From: Gnetum montanum
Taxonomy: Eukaryota > Streptophyta > Gnetopsida > Gnetales > Gnetaceae
Length of the DNA: 64,000 nucleotides
Assembly: GCA_015680685.1 (NCBI GenBank)
Contig: MNCI01035832.1
Coordinates: 595,381-659,380 of the forward strand
Direction of reading: 5' to 3'
The position numbers and the translations under genes are program-made. The notes beneath the pieces are model-generated. The model ran no database searches, was not told where the DNA came from, and saw nothing but the letters and a program-made list of their open reading frames with translations. This document shows, piece after piece, positions 26,901 to 41,900 of the stretch. Every line of letters begins with the position of its first letter. The stretch's first letter is position 1.

Positions 26901-29900
26901 CTAATTTATTTTTTTTTAAAGGCCTATTCATAGTAGAGAGACTGTTAACCTTTTTTTGTAGTTGTTTACTGTACACTGTTTTCTGATTTCATAGTGAATG
27001 GTAATAATGATAATGATAATAGTCATAGTGAATGGTAATAATGATAATGATAATAGTCACATATAGAATCTGCCCTCTGTTTTCTTTCTTTTTTTTTTTT
27101 CTTTTTTTCTTTTGGGAAATGATGTTAAGAGACTGCCCATTCACTCTTTTAACCTGAGAATAAAGAGAACAGTGACTGTTATTACTATTATTTTTTTTTT
27201 AAATGGTTGATAATTTACTGTCTAAGATTCATCTCCCAATTACAAATATTGCATGCCTGAAAAATGCCTTAGGCTAAGAGGAAGGAAAAAAAACTTGCTA
27301 AATCCCAACTCCCACGAACTGTGTTGATTATAATTTTAGATTTATTTCAGTCCCTTCTTCTTCTCCCAAACTTAGATTTGATTACCAAAAACTTAGACCC
27401 TATTTTCAAGCCTTATTTGCCAAACTTAATATGCCTGAAATTAGAGAAAAACATTGGTTGAATTTTCCATAAGATGTAAACCTAACTATTGTAACACTCT
27501 CCGTTCTATAATGTAGGCTGGTTCTTATATGGCATGTAAAATACACTTGAAATGCATAGTTACTCCTTTCATTTGTATAATGGGAACATTGCATCTTGAA
27601 AGGCTGGAGGTCTCCTTGGAGTAAGTCTTTCATTACATGAATATTTTGTACATTTTGTCATAGATTTTCATTTTATGCAAGTAAATATTGGCTATTTATT
27701 TTTGCTTCAATATGCTAAACCCCATTTACTTATCAGCAATTATATTCTTTTATGTGTGCAAATAAAAGAAAGAAAATATATGTGTGATCATGTATGTTTA
27801 TTTGTTTTCCATAAAATTAACCCACATGAATTATGATTAGAAGCCCTTCAGGCCCTAGGATAAGCAATTCACCTAACTCATAGTTAGTAATTAGGTGGAT
27901 GATGCATTTGATTAGTGTGCATTGTGTGAAGCATGTAGTATTTTTAGGAATCATTAACTACTCATTCTAATAATAATATATTCATCCCCATACCTTTAAT
28001 GGATAGGTTGCATTATTTATTTATTTTGCATACAACCTGCCTTGGATCTGGAGATAAGCACCACTATCCAACCCTACCCGTATATATGCTTACATCGGCT
28101 TAATATCCTAAGCCATTGGACCCAAGGGAGTTGAGCTGCACAACATCTGAAGGTTTTAAACGATGTAGGCGCAATTTGTAAGTGTGTACCCACCTCACAT
28201 ACAATCCTCGGTTACCTATCTTGGGGGTATATCGAGGTGTAGTTCAAAAATGATGGTTGAGCCAAGCTTTGTTTGTGTAGTTTAGAACCCAAAGATAACC
28301 CAACTCATGGTCAAATGGTGACCAGATTCTTTGAGTTCAATGGCCATCAATGTGGGAATGCAATGCCACATTGCATGGGCAAAGTTGTTGAAACCTATAT
28401 TTTTGATTCCCAGCCAATTGTTTGAAACCTATTCTAGATTAAATGATCTTGTATGCGGAAACATAGTGGAGGACTAGGAGTACATCCAACCACATCCATT
28501 GGTGCTACTTGTAAAATAAAACATGACACAAGTGAGTCACAAAAATGTTTGATGTTTCACAAATGATGCAGAGTATTAGCAATCACCTTAGACAAAGCTA
28601 GTTTTTAAGGTATCATAGTGATACTATAGATAGATGATATGTAATAGATGCATCAATATTTATGATTATGAGAAGTGGCAAGGTCTCATCATATCAACAA
28701 TTTATTAAGTCTAATGAGGGAATGAAGTACGTAGGCCCTATAATCATCCCATCATTATGAGTCACATCCTTATTAGTTGCTAAAGTAAGTATACCCCATA
28801 TGTTTTTAAAGGCTTGGAAAAGAACAAAAATTGTACTGATTTTTAGAGGGTGTTTACTATGGGTCCTACACCAAAACGGAAAAGGAAAAAAAAAAGCCTC
28901 TAATTCGTCATTGCCTTCACTTTATATAGCCACTACGTTGAAAGCCCATTCCTTTTGCACATGCAACAATTTTTTTAAATGTTTAGGTAGGTTGCTATGA
29001 GACAATGTAAGTCACACCTCCTCATAATCCCAATGTGGCTATGACAGGCTATAGGTCGCAACCTGCTTGTAATCCCAACTGCAACAAAAACCCTAGAAAA
29101 ACCTCTATACAATGTAAGGGTGTTGTTGATTGCAGCACCTCACAACCCCTCTAGACTACGAAGGCATGCAAGTCGCAGTGCCCCAACAATTAGACTTTTT
29201 TAGCAAAACCCAAGAGCAATGCCAACTCTCAATGCAAATGATTGCATTCATAGTCTCTAGCAATACCCTAGGAGGGCTGCAACATCCTACTAATCACACC
29301 CAACTTGCAACTCCTTATCTGGCCTAGAATCTTCTTCAAAAATAGAGTTTTGGCTCACTACGAGTTGAATAGGTTTGCAACATCAAACTGCAATTGGCTG
29401 CAAACCACACCTACCTTAGAACTACCAATATGGACTACATAACATCACAATTTGACATCTAAATGACACCAATTTTAAGGGACAAACTCTCTAAGACCCC
29501 TACAACATGATGAAAATAGGAATTACATCAAATGAATGGGAGGTATTTCTACATTAGTTCTCTCACCCTTCAAAATGTGAACTCATGTGAACAATGATAC
29601 ACCACTCGGCCAATTGGGTCTCATGAACTCATACAACAACAACCACATCTTGATCCTCTTTGTGCCCCTAATGTTGGAAACCTGTTTCTTCTTCAAGAAA
29701 ATAGTCTTCCTCTCCTTAGAAGACTTAGGATCAATAATGGTAACTTTCAATTCCTTCATGCTTCTCTCCAAGGTTTGGCCATCATCTGGCCCTGATAATG
29801 GGTCAAATCTACAACATTAAAAATAAAAGCCATGTCAACATCATTTGATATTAGTATGTCAAAAGTATTATCATTGATTTTGGTATTTCTTTTGAAAGGC

Positions 29901-32900
29901 TCCATCCTCTTTGCTTTCAATTTGAAGAATTGATTCCCCTCAACCTCTTCTTGTGCAAATGGATTCAAACAAGAACAACAACCTCAAACTTGGGCTTCCT
30001 CTTTCCCTCATTCTTTCTTTGGAACACCTCTTCAGCTTTTTTGACAAATCATTCTCTTACTTGGGAATGCAAGTCTTTCATTTGTTGGAAAAATTCAACA
30101 CTCAATTGTGTCTCTCCATCAAAATGCTTCACATTATATAACATTCTAGGACTAAAACCATAATTTGCCTCAAAGGGACTCTTCCCAATGCTGGAATGAA
30201 ATGCATTATTATTTTAAAAAAAAAATTTGAGCATGAGACAACAAATTCTCCCACCTACTTGGATGATCATCACATAAATATTTCAAAATGTTTAACAAAG
30301 ATTTATTCACAACTTTAGTTTGCCCATCAAATTGAGTTGAAAAAATTATTTTGCTCTCCAAAATCATTCCCAAGGATCTCCAAGACTAGCTAGTAATTTG
30401 TGAATCACTATCACTCACAATAGATAATGGAATGTCATGCAAACAGACAAAATGCTGGAAAAACAAATCTACAACATGGGATGCATCACTTGCTTTCTTG
30501 CAAAGAATAAAATGTATCATATTGGCAAACCTATCCACCACAATAACGATTAAATCATTACCACTCCTTGATTTTGGAATTCCCCACATGAAATCCCTAG
30601 ACACACTCTCCCATGACAATTTTAGAATAGGCAATGACAAATAATGACCATCTACTCCCTTCCCCCTTCTGAATTTCTAACATGTCAAGCATTCCTTCAC
30701 ATATTCAGAAACATGAGTAAACATACTTGGCCAAAAGTAGCTTCTCCACACAAACTCTAGGGTTTTATCTCTCCCCATATGGCTTGCCCATCCTCCATAA
30801 TGCTTTTCAAAAATGCTCTTGGCCTTCATTTCACATTTGATAACACACACCTTCCCATTCTTGAAGAGAATATAATTTTGGATGTGGTAATCCTTCCACT
30901 AATCAACTCTCCCAATCAAAGGCTCATTCAAATCCCTCCAAACCTATCCAAAATCAACAGCCTTATTGTACAAATGAACAAAATCGTTAATACCTTCCAC
31001 TTGTGATGAACTGAAATTCACAACCTACATCCTAGCCAATGCATCTACAACAACATTGCTCTTCCCACTTTAGTGTTTTAACACAAAATTGAACTCTTGC
31101 AATTGTGCCACCCACTTCATATATTTGACACTCAACTTCTTTAAGAATTTTAAGAATTCTAAAACTCTTTGGACAATAAGTAATGGCTCCAATGCTTGAT
31201 GGCCTAAAGGATAGCACACAACTTCTCATAAACGTTGTGCTTTTTCCTTGATTCATTGAGCTTCTCTTAAAAATGCAATGGATCTTTCCTCTTGTGATAA
31301 GACACCTCCAATTGCTAACCCACTAGCATCCACCTCCTAAAATCTGAAATTGCAAGCACTAGTTCACTTTCAATCTTTTCATTCAATAAGTCAAAACTCC
31401 TTTGCATTTCACCATTCCACCTAAAGATCTAGTTCTTCTACCAAAGAGAAAATATTGGTCATGAAATGCCCCTAAAATTTCTAGTAAACCTTCTATAGAA
31501 GCTTGCAAAGCCAAAAAAAGAACTTACTTAATCAACATTTGTTGAAATAGGCCACTCCTTTATGGCCTTCACCTTGGATGTTGATGAGTAGCGAGTATAC
31601 CCTACACCCAACCATACAAATCACTAGTGTTCACTAAGCGATCCAGTCGAATTCTGCACACTTTAGCTGTCCAAGTACACTGGGTCTAGGCAGTGAATAT
31701 CAAGGATGTGATCGTTGTCTTCTCAGTTTCACTTGTGAACTACAAGTATATGGTTAAGTGTAACTAAGGCATATGATTTTTATCATTTTATATTTTATCA
31801 TTTAAATCACCGGAGTGTTGGAAAATAAAGTAATTGAATGTTTAACTATTCTAATAACTAACTAATATCTTAACTAATCCTAACATAAGCATTTGTTCCC
31901 ATTTACTATACACATCTTGAACCACGTTACAACATTACTGAGTTACCAAGCAGTAAGCACTACTAGGATTACCAAACATTAACGTAAGCTTGAAATAGTC
32001 GTACTTATGTGTTTTAGATAATTGCTATTTAATTAATTAATCCAATGCATTAAAGTAAATTACTCAAATAATAAATGCAATTAAAGTAAACAGTAATCTA
32101 TTTCCAAATGCTACAAGGTTTGTGAAGAAAGCTCGTCTTTATTGCCGGTCACACCAAGGTGCTTAGGTACATCAATGTTCAAATAAAGATTCGTACACTT
32201 CTCACTTCTACTGCAGGCACTTAGAAAATATTCCAACTGTCGAATGAACAAAATGCAAGAGCTTCGCTAAGAGACTAACTATGGAATGCCATAAATGTGA
32301 CTGTTGAGCACGTATTTATAACCAAAGACAAACACTACATCAACAAGGTCATGTCAACACATCAAATCATACATCAACGCGACCACGTTGACGGGATCAC
32401 ATCAACGGCATTCTATCAACGCAACCCAAGGAAGACACTTTATCATACCCTGCAACTAAATAAAAACTCGTCCTCGAGTAAACAAAAGGAGGAACAAGTC
32501 TTTACAAAATTTAGAAAGGTATGGGATTATTGACTAACTACAGACACACAACTAACACAAACAAACGCTAAGTGCCCAAATGTATAGATTTCCAATCATT
32601 ACAAAAATTTGGTGTTCATGATAACAAAATTGAACACCATGACAAAACTTTACAGCAGAACCCTTCTAACAACTTGAAGACAAAGAAAATTAGACGATCC
32701 TAGGCAATGGAGGCTCCTAAGGTGTCAAAGGACCTTCTCCTACTTCTGGTGCATGCAATTGTTGAGGCAATGGTTGTGGTTGTCCTATTACAGCTACAAC
32801 TTCTGGCAGAAAACAGAAAACATCTAGCAATGCTTTCATCTTCTCCTCCTTACTCCTGGGATCATACATAGTCTACGCAGCATCGCTAATGTGGGTTGGT

Positions 32901-35900
32901 ATAGGAATATCCCAAGGACATAGTCCACGCAGCATCGCCAATGTGGGTTGGTATAGGAATATCCCAAGGATAGGGCATTGCAGAGAACAACTCCTTGACA
33001 TTGAAAAACCAAGCAACGAACTGTTTTTGTTTGATGTTGAATGCCTTGACTACATTCTGGAACTCCTGGTACTCATTCATTCTCTTGGCTAGGTTCTCTG
33101 CTATTGATCTTTGATTAATGAACTTCACCTTGAGAACCTCAAGTTCCACATTTGTTGTCTCAAGCATTTGCTTGCTCTCTTTATGGTGCTTGAACTCTGC
33201 TCATACAAAAGGTACAAGTTGGCCACTTGCTTCTCCAATATTGACCTTGGCCTTCCTACGGTCAGCATTGCCAAATTTGAGTAATGGAGGTTGGCAAGCT
33301 CTATGTACTCTGTCATCCTCTTAATCTGTAGCTCCTTGAGCCAAATTTCAACCTTGTTGTACATGTTTAGTCCATCAAAGATGGGCTACCACACACTGTT
33401 TCCTTCTTTGAGTTGCTGGAGAGCATCATTCACCTTTGCCTTCGCCAGCTGGATATGTTTTTCATTGATGTCCTTCCGCAAACTGACCTGGTCCTTGTAG
33501 TGGTTCTTAGCCCTTTCAAATTTCAGAGCCTCATTTTTTCATGCAACGATTTTGATTGCAAACTTCTGGCGAAAGGCACACACCTACTCCATTGAGAGGT
33601 TCCGATTTTCTACAACCAACCTTCTCAATTCAATGTTTACTCTAGCAAGCTACTTTGGCTGCTTTCGGATGAATTCAGCCATATGTTCTTTCTGCATCTC
33701 GACATTTACGTAGGCGATGGTTGTCCTGGGTCAGCCTTATGTTCTTCTGGCAAACCTCTAACAAGTCCTTTTGAATGTTATAGGTGGTGGCATCAGTAAG
33801 GGCTTGGTTGAAGACTATCGACATCTTCGCATACTCAGCCTCCTTGAGTTTTTGTTGAAGCTGTTGGAAAGCTTCATCTCTTGAGATTGCTTGGCTGAGT
33901 ACAGTGGGATCAGCGAGGTGGGCTCTAACTTCACCAACTTCCACAGCCAAGCACTAAATCTCAACTCGGGTTGTTTCAAGTTGGGCATTGGCAATGAGAA
34001 CCCTGCCCTTAGCCTCAAGCAACTCCAACTGGTTTGCTGAAATGGTTTCTAGGATATCAAAGATATCTAGAATTGGTTTCCTAGTTCCCACTAGTCGGTT
34101 CAACAACTCTTCGTGTTGAGCTGTACTAAATCTCCACTTTCAGCTCCTGCAAACACCTGGACATCTCTAAGTGCAGCAACATTTGGTACAAATGTTGCAG
34201 GGGCATTGAGTGCATCAACCATTCTGTCAACTACCACCTCTACCATTGCTTCTCGCCCTTGATGCTACATCACCAGAGCAATTGTGCCCTTGCCCTCCTC
34301 CAAATGAACTAAAAAGGTAGTGGCGTTCATAGAGATTTTTGGGAATTCCTGCTATTGAGAGAGAGATACCGTTACCTCTCAAGCACTAGGATTTGACCTC
34401 GCAGGCCCCTACATCCTTTGGGTAGAAAACATTAGCGCTAAACCCTCCATCCTATTGATGGATCATGCTACTTCGTAGAGATGACTCAACACTACTCGGT
34501 AGATGGAGGGTTCACCACCACTCGATCCTGCTTGCTACTGTTGTAGGAGTTGCTCACAAAGTTCATGCATGCGCTCAACGGCAATGCGGGACTCCGACAT
34601 TGTTTGCTCATGAGTGGGTGGTGGCAGCGATTGCTCCTCTTTGATCACCTTGGCAAGGACCTTGTCCTTCATCATTTCTATCCAACAAGCAAAAGGAGCA
34701 TGTCTAATAGTATCATTGCAGTAGAAAGCTATCCCTCCCCTTCTGCATAATTTTCGAATGAGAGACATGGGAAGGGGAGTGCCTTCCATGTTCATTTTCT
34801 TTAAACCGCTTCTCCATCTCAAGATAGATCAACTATGGAAGGTTGACTGGAAATTTTCTGCTTAGAGCAACACATGCACAGGCAAAGAAGACTGTGATCT
34901 TGCTGAGCCTCACTGTTGGATTAAAGTGGTAGGCTGTCATCTTAAAGTATGCACGCTCTGCCGTGGTGAGTGCACCAAACTCCTTACGGTCAACATTGTA
35001 GCACCATCAGACCCACTCCTTCTTGACCTCAGGGTCCACTTACATTGATATCTCTACCAAGGTTGCCCCAATTTCCGATAACCCAAGGGCCTCAAAAATG
35101 GCCTTCACTAAGTAGAACACACAGATGTCCTTGATCTTCATTGTGGCATTGCCTTGCCTGTTATTCCAAAAGATGTATGTTTCGCCCATGCACAATTCTT
35201 CACTAGAAGTGAAAATGGACCACATGGGTGAAGTCTAGAGTTGAGCTTTGACATCTTCTAGGGCAAAATCTAGGAAAGATCCAAAGTTTAGTTCAGGAAT
35301 AACTATTTTTTGGATCTCCCTAGACCCAATTTGCCTGAGACAAGCCTTCGTCAGAGTGACCTCAAGGTTAGGTCTAGGTCCAAACGTCTCATCTCAATGG
35401 GATTGTTCCATTTCAACCTCTAGAATCTATAAGACAGATTCCACTTTGGGGTCCTCATGAAGAGGTTCCGTTGCATGTGTCTTTGCTGCTTGCTCTTGGG
35501 GTTGCTCCTGTTGACCCCTTCCAATTCTAGGCCACTTGTCCCTTGGCTGGGACAATCATCTTTCATGCAGCACTTTGGTCTTGGTGCCATTTGTGATCAC
35601 AACATGATCAATGATTAGCATTTGATGTGTAACTTTATAACATTTGGGTACCTTATCTCTTGGATTCATTACACTTGGCTAAGTTATGATTATGGAAAAT
35701 TAATCATTTTAATATTATTTTATTATTATTTTATTTTAATGTCTACCAGAGTTCATTGGAAAGGTTCAACTTTCATAAATTAGTGATTTTAATGTTATTT
35801 TATTGGTTAAACCTTGTGGGAATTAGAAAATTTTCAAAAAAAAATTCGTTAGAACCTAAGGTTTGTGGCCACCACGACGTAGAGCTTACCTCCAATAACT

Positions 35901-38900
35901 ACAGGAATGAAAAACAAGGTGAATCGAACAAGCAGTTTGAAAGTTATGGGCTCTAGAAGGTTCTGGGCTCTAAAAAATTGCAAAAGCTCCTCTTATGTTT
36001 GAAGCAAATGGCAAAAAATTTCAAAATGTTGGGCTGTATTTAGAGATTTTTATAGCCACGTCGACAAGATCCCATATATGAGATCACATCAATGCAAGGG
36101 GCTGTGTCAACGGGATTTCACCGACACTGCCAAGGACAAAAGTTTTCACTTTGAAATTAGCATAAAAACAAAGAATTTTTGCATGAAATTAGAGTCCATA
36201 GAGATCCAAAAATGCCATCAACATAAAGAAATGCTTGAAGAGGGCTAGAAAATTTACAAAAAAAAAGGAGTTTTGATTAGGGGAATGATTAGGAGAACTT
36301 GAAAAGGAGTGCAAAACTAGATGCAATCGATGTGAAGCACGAATGATTTGAACACAAAAATGCCTAAGGATAAGGAACTTAACTAGCCCAACTAAGGGGT
36401 ATGCAAATGGGTCCTCCCCATTGTAGGCTCATGCCCTTAATGCCCTTGCATGCCCTCACACCAAGGAGTCTGTGGGCCCCATGGGTGATTAATGGCTATG
36501 GAAAGTTAAGGACTAAATCCCATAAGAGTCTACCTAAGAATTTCAACACATCAAACTAAGACATTGAACAAAACATGAAAAATCAACAATGAGGTGAATT
36601 ATGGAAAGCATCGGAGGATGAGAGAGAGAGAGTGAAATGAAGTCCCATATCATAGTCACATGGAGTCCCTTGTGGATTTTGTGGTTAATATGACCTGATA
36701 ATAACCATCCTTAGTCCAAATTAAAACCAACCACTTCTAGTGACTTCGCATCAACATTCTAAGACTAGTCCACCCCTTCAAGACACAAGAGCATTCCCAC
36801 AGATCAAACACTATTCCATAAAGAGAAGAAAAGAGAATCAGGAAGTGAGATGGGGCTTAGTTAGAGAGGGCCTTCAAGCATGGGTAACATGTCTTTCTAG
36901 TCCCATAACTAGTGCTTGTAGCCCATTATTTTGTCTAAGGGGTGTGCTTTGAATTCCTTTTTCTTTTTTTTTCTTTTTTTGAACTTTATATTTTTGTATT
37001 TTTAGATGGGAACCACACTATGCAAAGACTTTAGCTTCATTTTATTGGTCAACAGCAAAATGGTGAGAAATCCATGAAAACACTCATGCACTCAAGAGGA
37101 TTGGCAAGTGCAAAGGGCATCGAATCCCTTTGAAGTCACACCCTTGTCTATCCATTTAATCCTTCCCAAGTTTGAAAACTACCAAGGTCACAAGTTCATT
37201 AAAAATTTCATTAAGGAAGGGACCTCACATTTCCAAAACAAGGAACACCATAGACTTTGTGGATGGGTGGATGACATGGACTCACTATCTATTATCATGA
37301 AAAAGAAACCATCTTAGTTATCAATGTCAAAATTCAAAGATAGAATCCAGACATTAACAATCAAATAGCATTATAGTACATACCATCATCAGTTAATAGC
37401 TACAGTTGCACTTAGGCTTGGCAACAAAAAAGAAAAACAAACAAAACATTATAAAAAATCAAACCAAATAAAGTAAAATGTAGAAGAAATTGTAAAATAT
37501 TGAAGAAAGGGAAAAATGTACTAAAGATGTTGTAAAACAAAAAATGGTATAAAACAAGAAGATGGAAAAACAAAAAACAAAAAAAGTGTAAAACAAGAAG
37601 GCATAAAAACTGAGGAGCCACTTCAATGGATCAGCATGGATGGCCATCTCTCCCACGATTGAGTTGGAAGGAGGAAATCCGAAAAATTGAGCATGCATGT
37701 CCATCTATTGAGCTGTTCTAGTCACTAGCTCTTTTGGGCTCATGGAAAGGTTTGATTTGTTGCATGTTGACCAGCAACTTCTTGTTTGGGCTTTCAAATT
37801 TGTATATTAACATGGCCCCATAAGGAAAGGCTTCATAGATAACATAAGGCCCCTCCCACAATGTTTGGAACTTAGTTCGTTAGAGTATGTGTGTGGGATT
37901 CCAATAGAGGACCTTATCTCCCAATTGAAATTTGACTTTCCTTACTCTAAGGTCATGTTGTTGCTTGTTGAATGCCTTGTGCAACTCGTTAGATGATAGG
38001 GCTAACAATCGATTCTCATCTCACAAGTTGAGGTTCATCAATCTTTCTTTCTATGCTAGACTTAGGTCAAGGTTGAGGTCACAAGTTGTTGAAAGTGTAC
38101 GGAACTCAGCTTGAATGGGACATGTTGGCAATTTTCTGTACACAAGCTCATAGGGAGAATAGCCAATAGGAAGTTTCCATGTGGAGCGCCATTGTTGAGT
38201 TTCATGCTCCAATCCCCCCTATATTTACTAACAATTTTTGTTAGTATCTTAGTTATTTCCCTATTTGTAACATCTACTTGACTGTTGGCTTAGGGGTGGT
38301 AGGGTGTTGTTAATTTATGTTCAACCCCCAAGCATTACATGAGTTTTCAAAAGGTAGTGCTTGTAAAATGAGTTCCATTATCAGAAATAAATACACATGG
38401 CACACCAAACCTATTTAGAACATTTTGTTGTACAAACCAAGCAGTTGTAAAAGATGTGCAATTGGTGACAACTGCAACCTCCATCCATTTCGTACAATAG
38501 TCAACAATGATTATAATGTATGTCTTTCCATTTGACATGGGTGTGATGGGACCCATGAAGTTAATGCCCCAAATGTCAAAGGGTTCCAATGGTTGGATCC
38601 ACTACTGTGGTCCCTTCATATGAGCAGTCATTCCACCATCCCATTAGTAGCATTCACAAGAGCATGCAAATTGGTGAGCGTCCCTGAAAAGTGCTGGCCA
38701 ATAATACCCTGCTACAAGGATCTTAATGACCGTGTGTCTCCCAACATAGTGGCCCCCACAAGGACCCTTGTGAGCATCTTGGAAAACATGCATTTGATCA
38801 ACATCAAGAACACACCAACAAACCAGGCCATTGGCACATACCCTATAAAGGTGTCTATTAATCTCCATGAAGCATTTTAGGTAAAATTGTTGTTTCTTCC

Positions 38901-41900
38901 TGTGGTTCCACTCTTGTGGCATCTCCTAAGTGAGAAGATAGGTGAGAATGTGATCGTACCAAGTAGGTTCATTGGGCATTTGTTTGATTATAGCTCTGGC
39001 AAAAAGGAGTTCATCAGGAAACTGATCTGACAATGGGCTCTCCTCCTCTTTGTTGTTCCATCGCAATAGAGACAAGTGATTAGCAACCATATTCTCAATT
39101 TCCTTTCAATCTACCATTGTAAAATTGAATTCCTGCAAGATCACCAGCCACCGTATGACATGGGGTCTCACCGTCAGTTTATTCATTAGTACCAAATTGC
39201 ACTGTGGTCTATGTGCACAAACACCTTGTACCCAAGCACATAGTACCTGAGTTTCTCCAAGGCAAACACCACTGCCATCAATTCTTTCTTTGTTGTCATG
39301 TAATTCAGCTATGCACCCACAATGCTTCGACTTGCACAAAGGATATAATAAGGACGTTTTTGATCATCCAACTACGTGAGCACGGCTCCCAAGGCATAAT
39401 TTGATGCATCCATCATGATGTGAAAATGTCTAGACCAATCAAGTGCTTGTAGAATTGGAGTTTCCACAAGCTTTTGCTTGACATGCTAAAATGCATGCTT
39501 GCACTCCTTGGTCCAGACAAACAAAGCATCCTTCATTGTTAGCTCCACCAACAATTTAGCAATCTTAGAGAAATTCTCAATGAATCTTTGGTAGTAGCCA
39601 ATGTGTCCAAGGAATGACATCACGTCTTTGATTGTTTTTGGCCATCTAGTAAGTCCTTGGAGAGTGACATAGTTGGAGTGGGAGCAGGGTGGCGTTGGCA
39701 ACATAGCCAAGGACTAGGTGGAGGCTGGGCCAAGTGAGGGGTCTAGATTAGGATCAGGTATGGGGTCTGATGCGGGGTCTAGAAAGGAATCTAGTGAGGG
39801 GTCTAATGCAGGTTTTGGCAAGAAAAGTAATTGGGTTGGAGGTGGGATTGGAGGGGGGGCCTCCTCCCCATGGTGCCCCAAGGATGGAGGTATTAAGGCA
39901 TGCATCTACTATGAGGGTTTGATCCCCCCCTCTTCCCCAAGTGAGGGACTAGAGGGACTAAAGACAACAAAGTTGAACCTATTGGAAAATTTGTGTTAAC
40001 CAACGCCAATCCCAAGATGGATCAAGTTAAAAATGGATGCTTATGCATTGGGGATTTTTCCCTGTGGAGATGCACAGTCTCCTAGGGAACCTGTTGCTGT
40101 TTGTTTTTCTTTCTGTCAGACAAGGATAAGGTTCTTATGGGTGGGCCTTGGTTTTTTGGAGCCAAGGGCCTGGCTCTCATGCATTGGTGCCCTGGTGCCC
40201 ACAGAGATTTGGATATCTTTTCTAGGATGCCAATGTGGATCCAAGTGTCCCAGGGATTTTGTGGGAACTTTTAACGATGAATTTTCTTAGGACACTTGTG
40301 GGGTTTTTTAGAGAGTTTATAACTTTTGACCGCTTCACTAGCTCCATGGAAAGAATGGGGTTCACTTGTTTCTATGTGTGGCAGTCGCAATCACCACGGG
40401 ATTTGGTCCAAGAGGTGGTCCTTGACCTTCCAACTGGCAAAGAGAAAGTTCAAGTAGAATATGAGAATGTCTTGACTGATAAGCATGCAACAATGAAACC
40501 CATAGAAGCCAAGCATTGCAGTGTTGCAGCAAGGTCGGCCACTTGATGGCCAACTATCAAGTGAAGCAAAAGGCCCTAGGCCCCAAAGAAAACTAAGGAT
40601 GGTTGGATGGTTGTTACCAAGAGGGGGGGGGGTGTGCTAGCCTAGAATCCATTGTAGGGGGTGGGTCCCTCGATGTCGTTGGTCCCAATGAAGGTTCCCC
40701 AGGGGGACCAAGGGAAGGATCTATCGAAGTCTCCAACAAGCATGGTGCCCAGTCCCTAAGAGGTTGCTGGTGGGGCTGTAGGAGGGAGCTTCCCCCACTT
40801 GGTGGATTTCTATCAAGAGGGGGAGCACAATGCCATCCATGTCATACATTACCAAGGGATGTGCCGAATCTATGGGGGCATTTCCAATCTTGCCTAACTC
40901 TAGTAGGGTCAGGAGGCCACTAGACCCTATGTCCCAGACTAAAAAGACAAATGGAGATTGACTTGGGGGTCCAAACAACCCTCAAGGAGGTTTATAAAAA
41001 GCATTCGAATGATAGAACATGAGCATCCTCTCATGAAACTGCATGGGGTAGGGTACTCCCTACAAAAGAAATACCCTCAAAGATATAGTGCGTAGAGAAA
41101 ACTGTGATGTGGTTTGCCTGCAGGAGACAAAGCTGCTGCAACAAGAATGTCACTAGTTATGCTGGCCTGGCTAGCAAACATAGTTTGTGGCCTATAGGGG
41201 GAGGACAGGGAGCCTGGCCTCTCTTTTGTGCTAGCCTTTCGAGGTTGTGGATGTATCCACATGGAGTATTACCATTTTCTTCTAACAAACTAACATCTGG
41301 CTCATGAGTTTCTACAACATCCAAAGATGGGAGGAAAGGCTGTAGGAGCTACAAAGGATTGCTCCCCTGATCCTAGATAGAAGGCAGTGGATTCTAGTGG
41401 CAGATTTCAACCAACAACTATATGGGTGGGATAAGTCAAACAGAGATACCCAAGAGCCTCCTAGTGGTCTACACTTTCTATAGTTTCTAGCGTCTCATGA
41501 CCTAGTGGATATGGATATCAAAGATTGTCAATTCACGTGGAGCAACCAAAGAAAGGTAGGGACTGGGCCATGACGAAGATTGATCACATTGGGTCAACTT
41601 GGATATCTTGATGAACCAGGGGTGTATGTTCATGGAAAAGAGTAACTAGCTTCAACTCATTGATCAATTTTGTGCCAGGTGGGAGATCCAATTTCAAGGA
41701 GGCCTATACCATTCCTTTTCAAACAATTTTAGATTACTAAGCCCTGGCTATGCTCAATGGTGGAAGGGATCTGGAGGAACTACTCATCACGTGCTGACCC
41801 CAAGGAGTTTCTCAAGCGGGAGTTAAACCAACTGAAACAAGAGATATAGGAGATGTCCAAGCAAGATGAAGTAGCATTGGCTTGGTTGCAAGAGATGGAA

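Noticed and set aside
37412-37704. Phe/Leu-rich minus-strand frames resembling a membrane protein
   Set aside because: They are translations of an A-rich plus strand at the end of a gypsy fragment; codon content is that of poly-A sequence.
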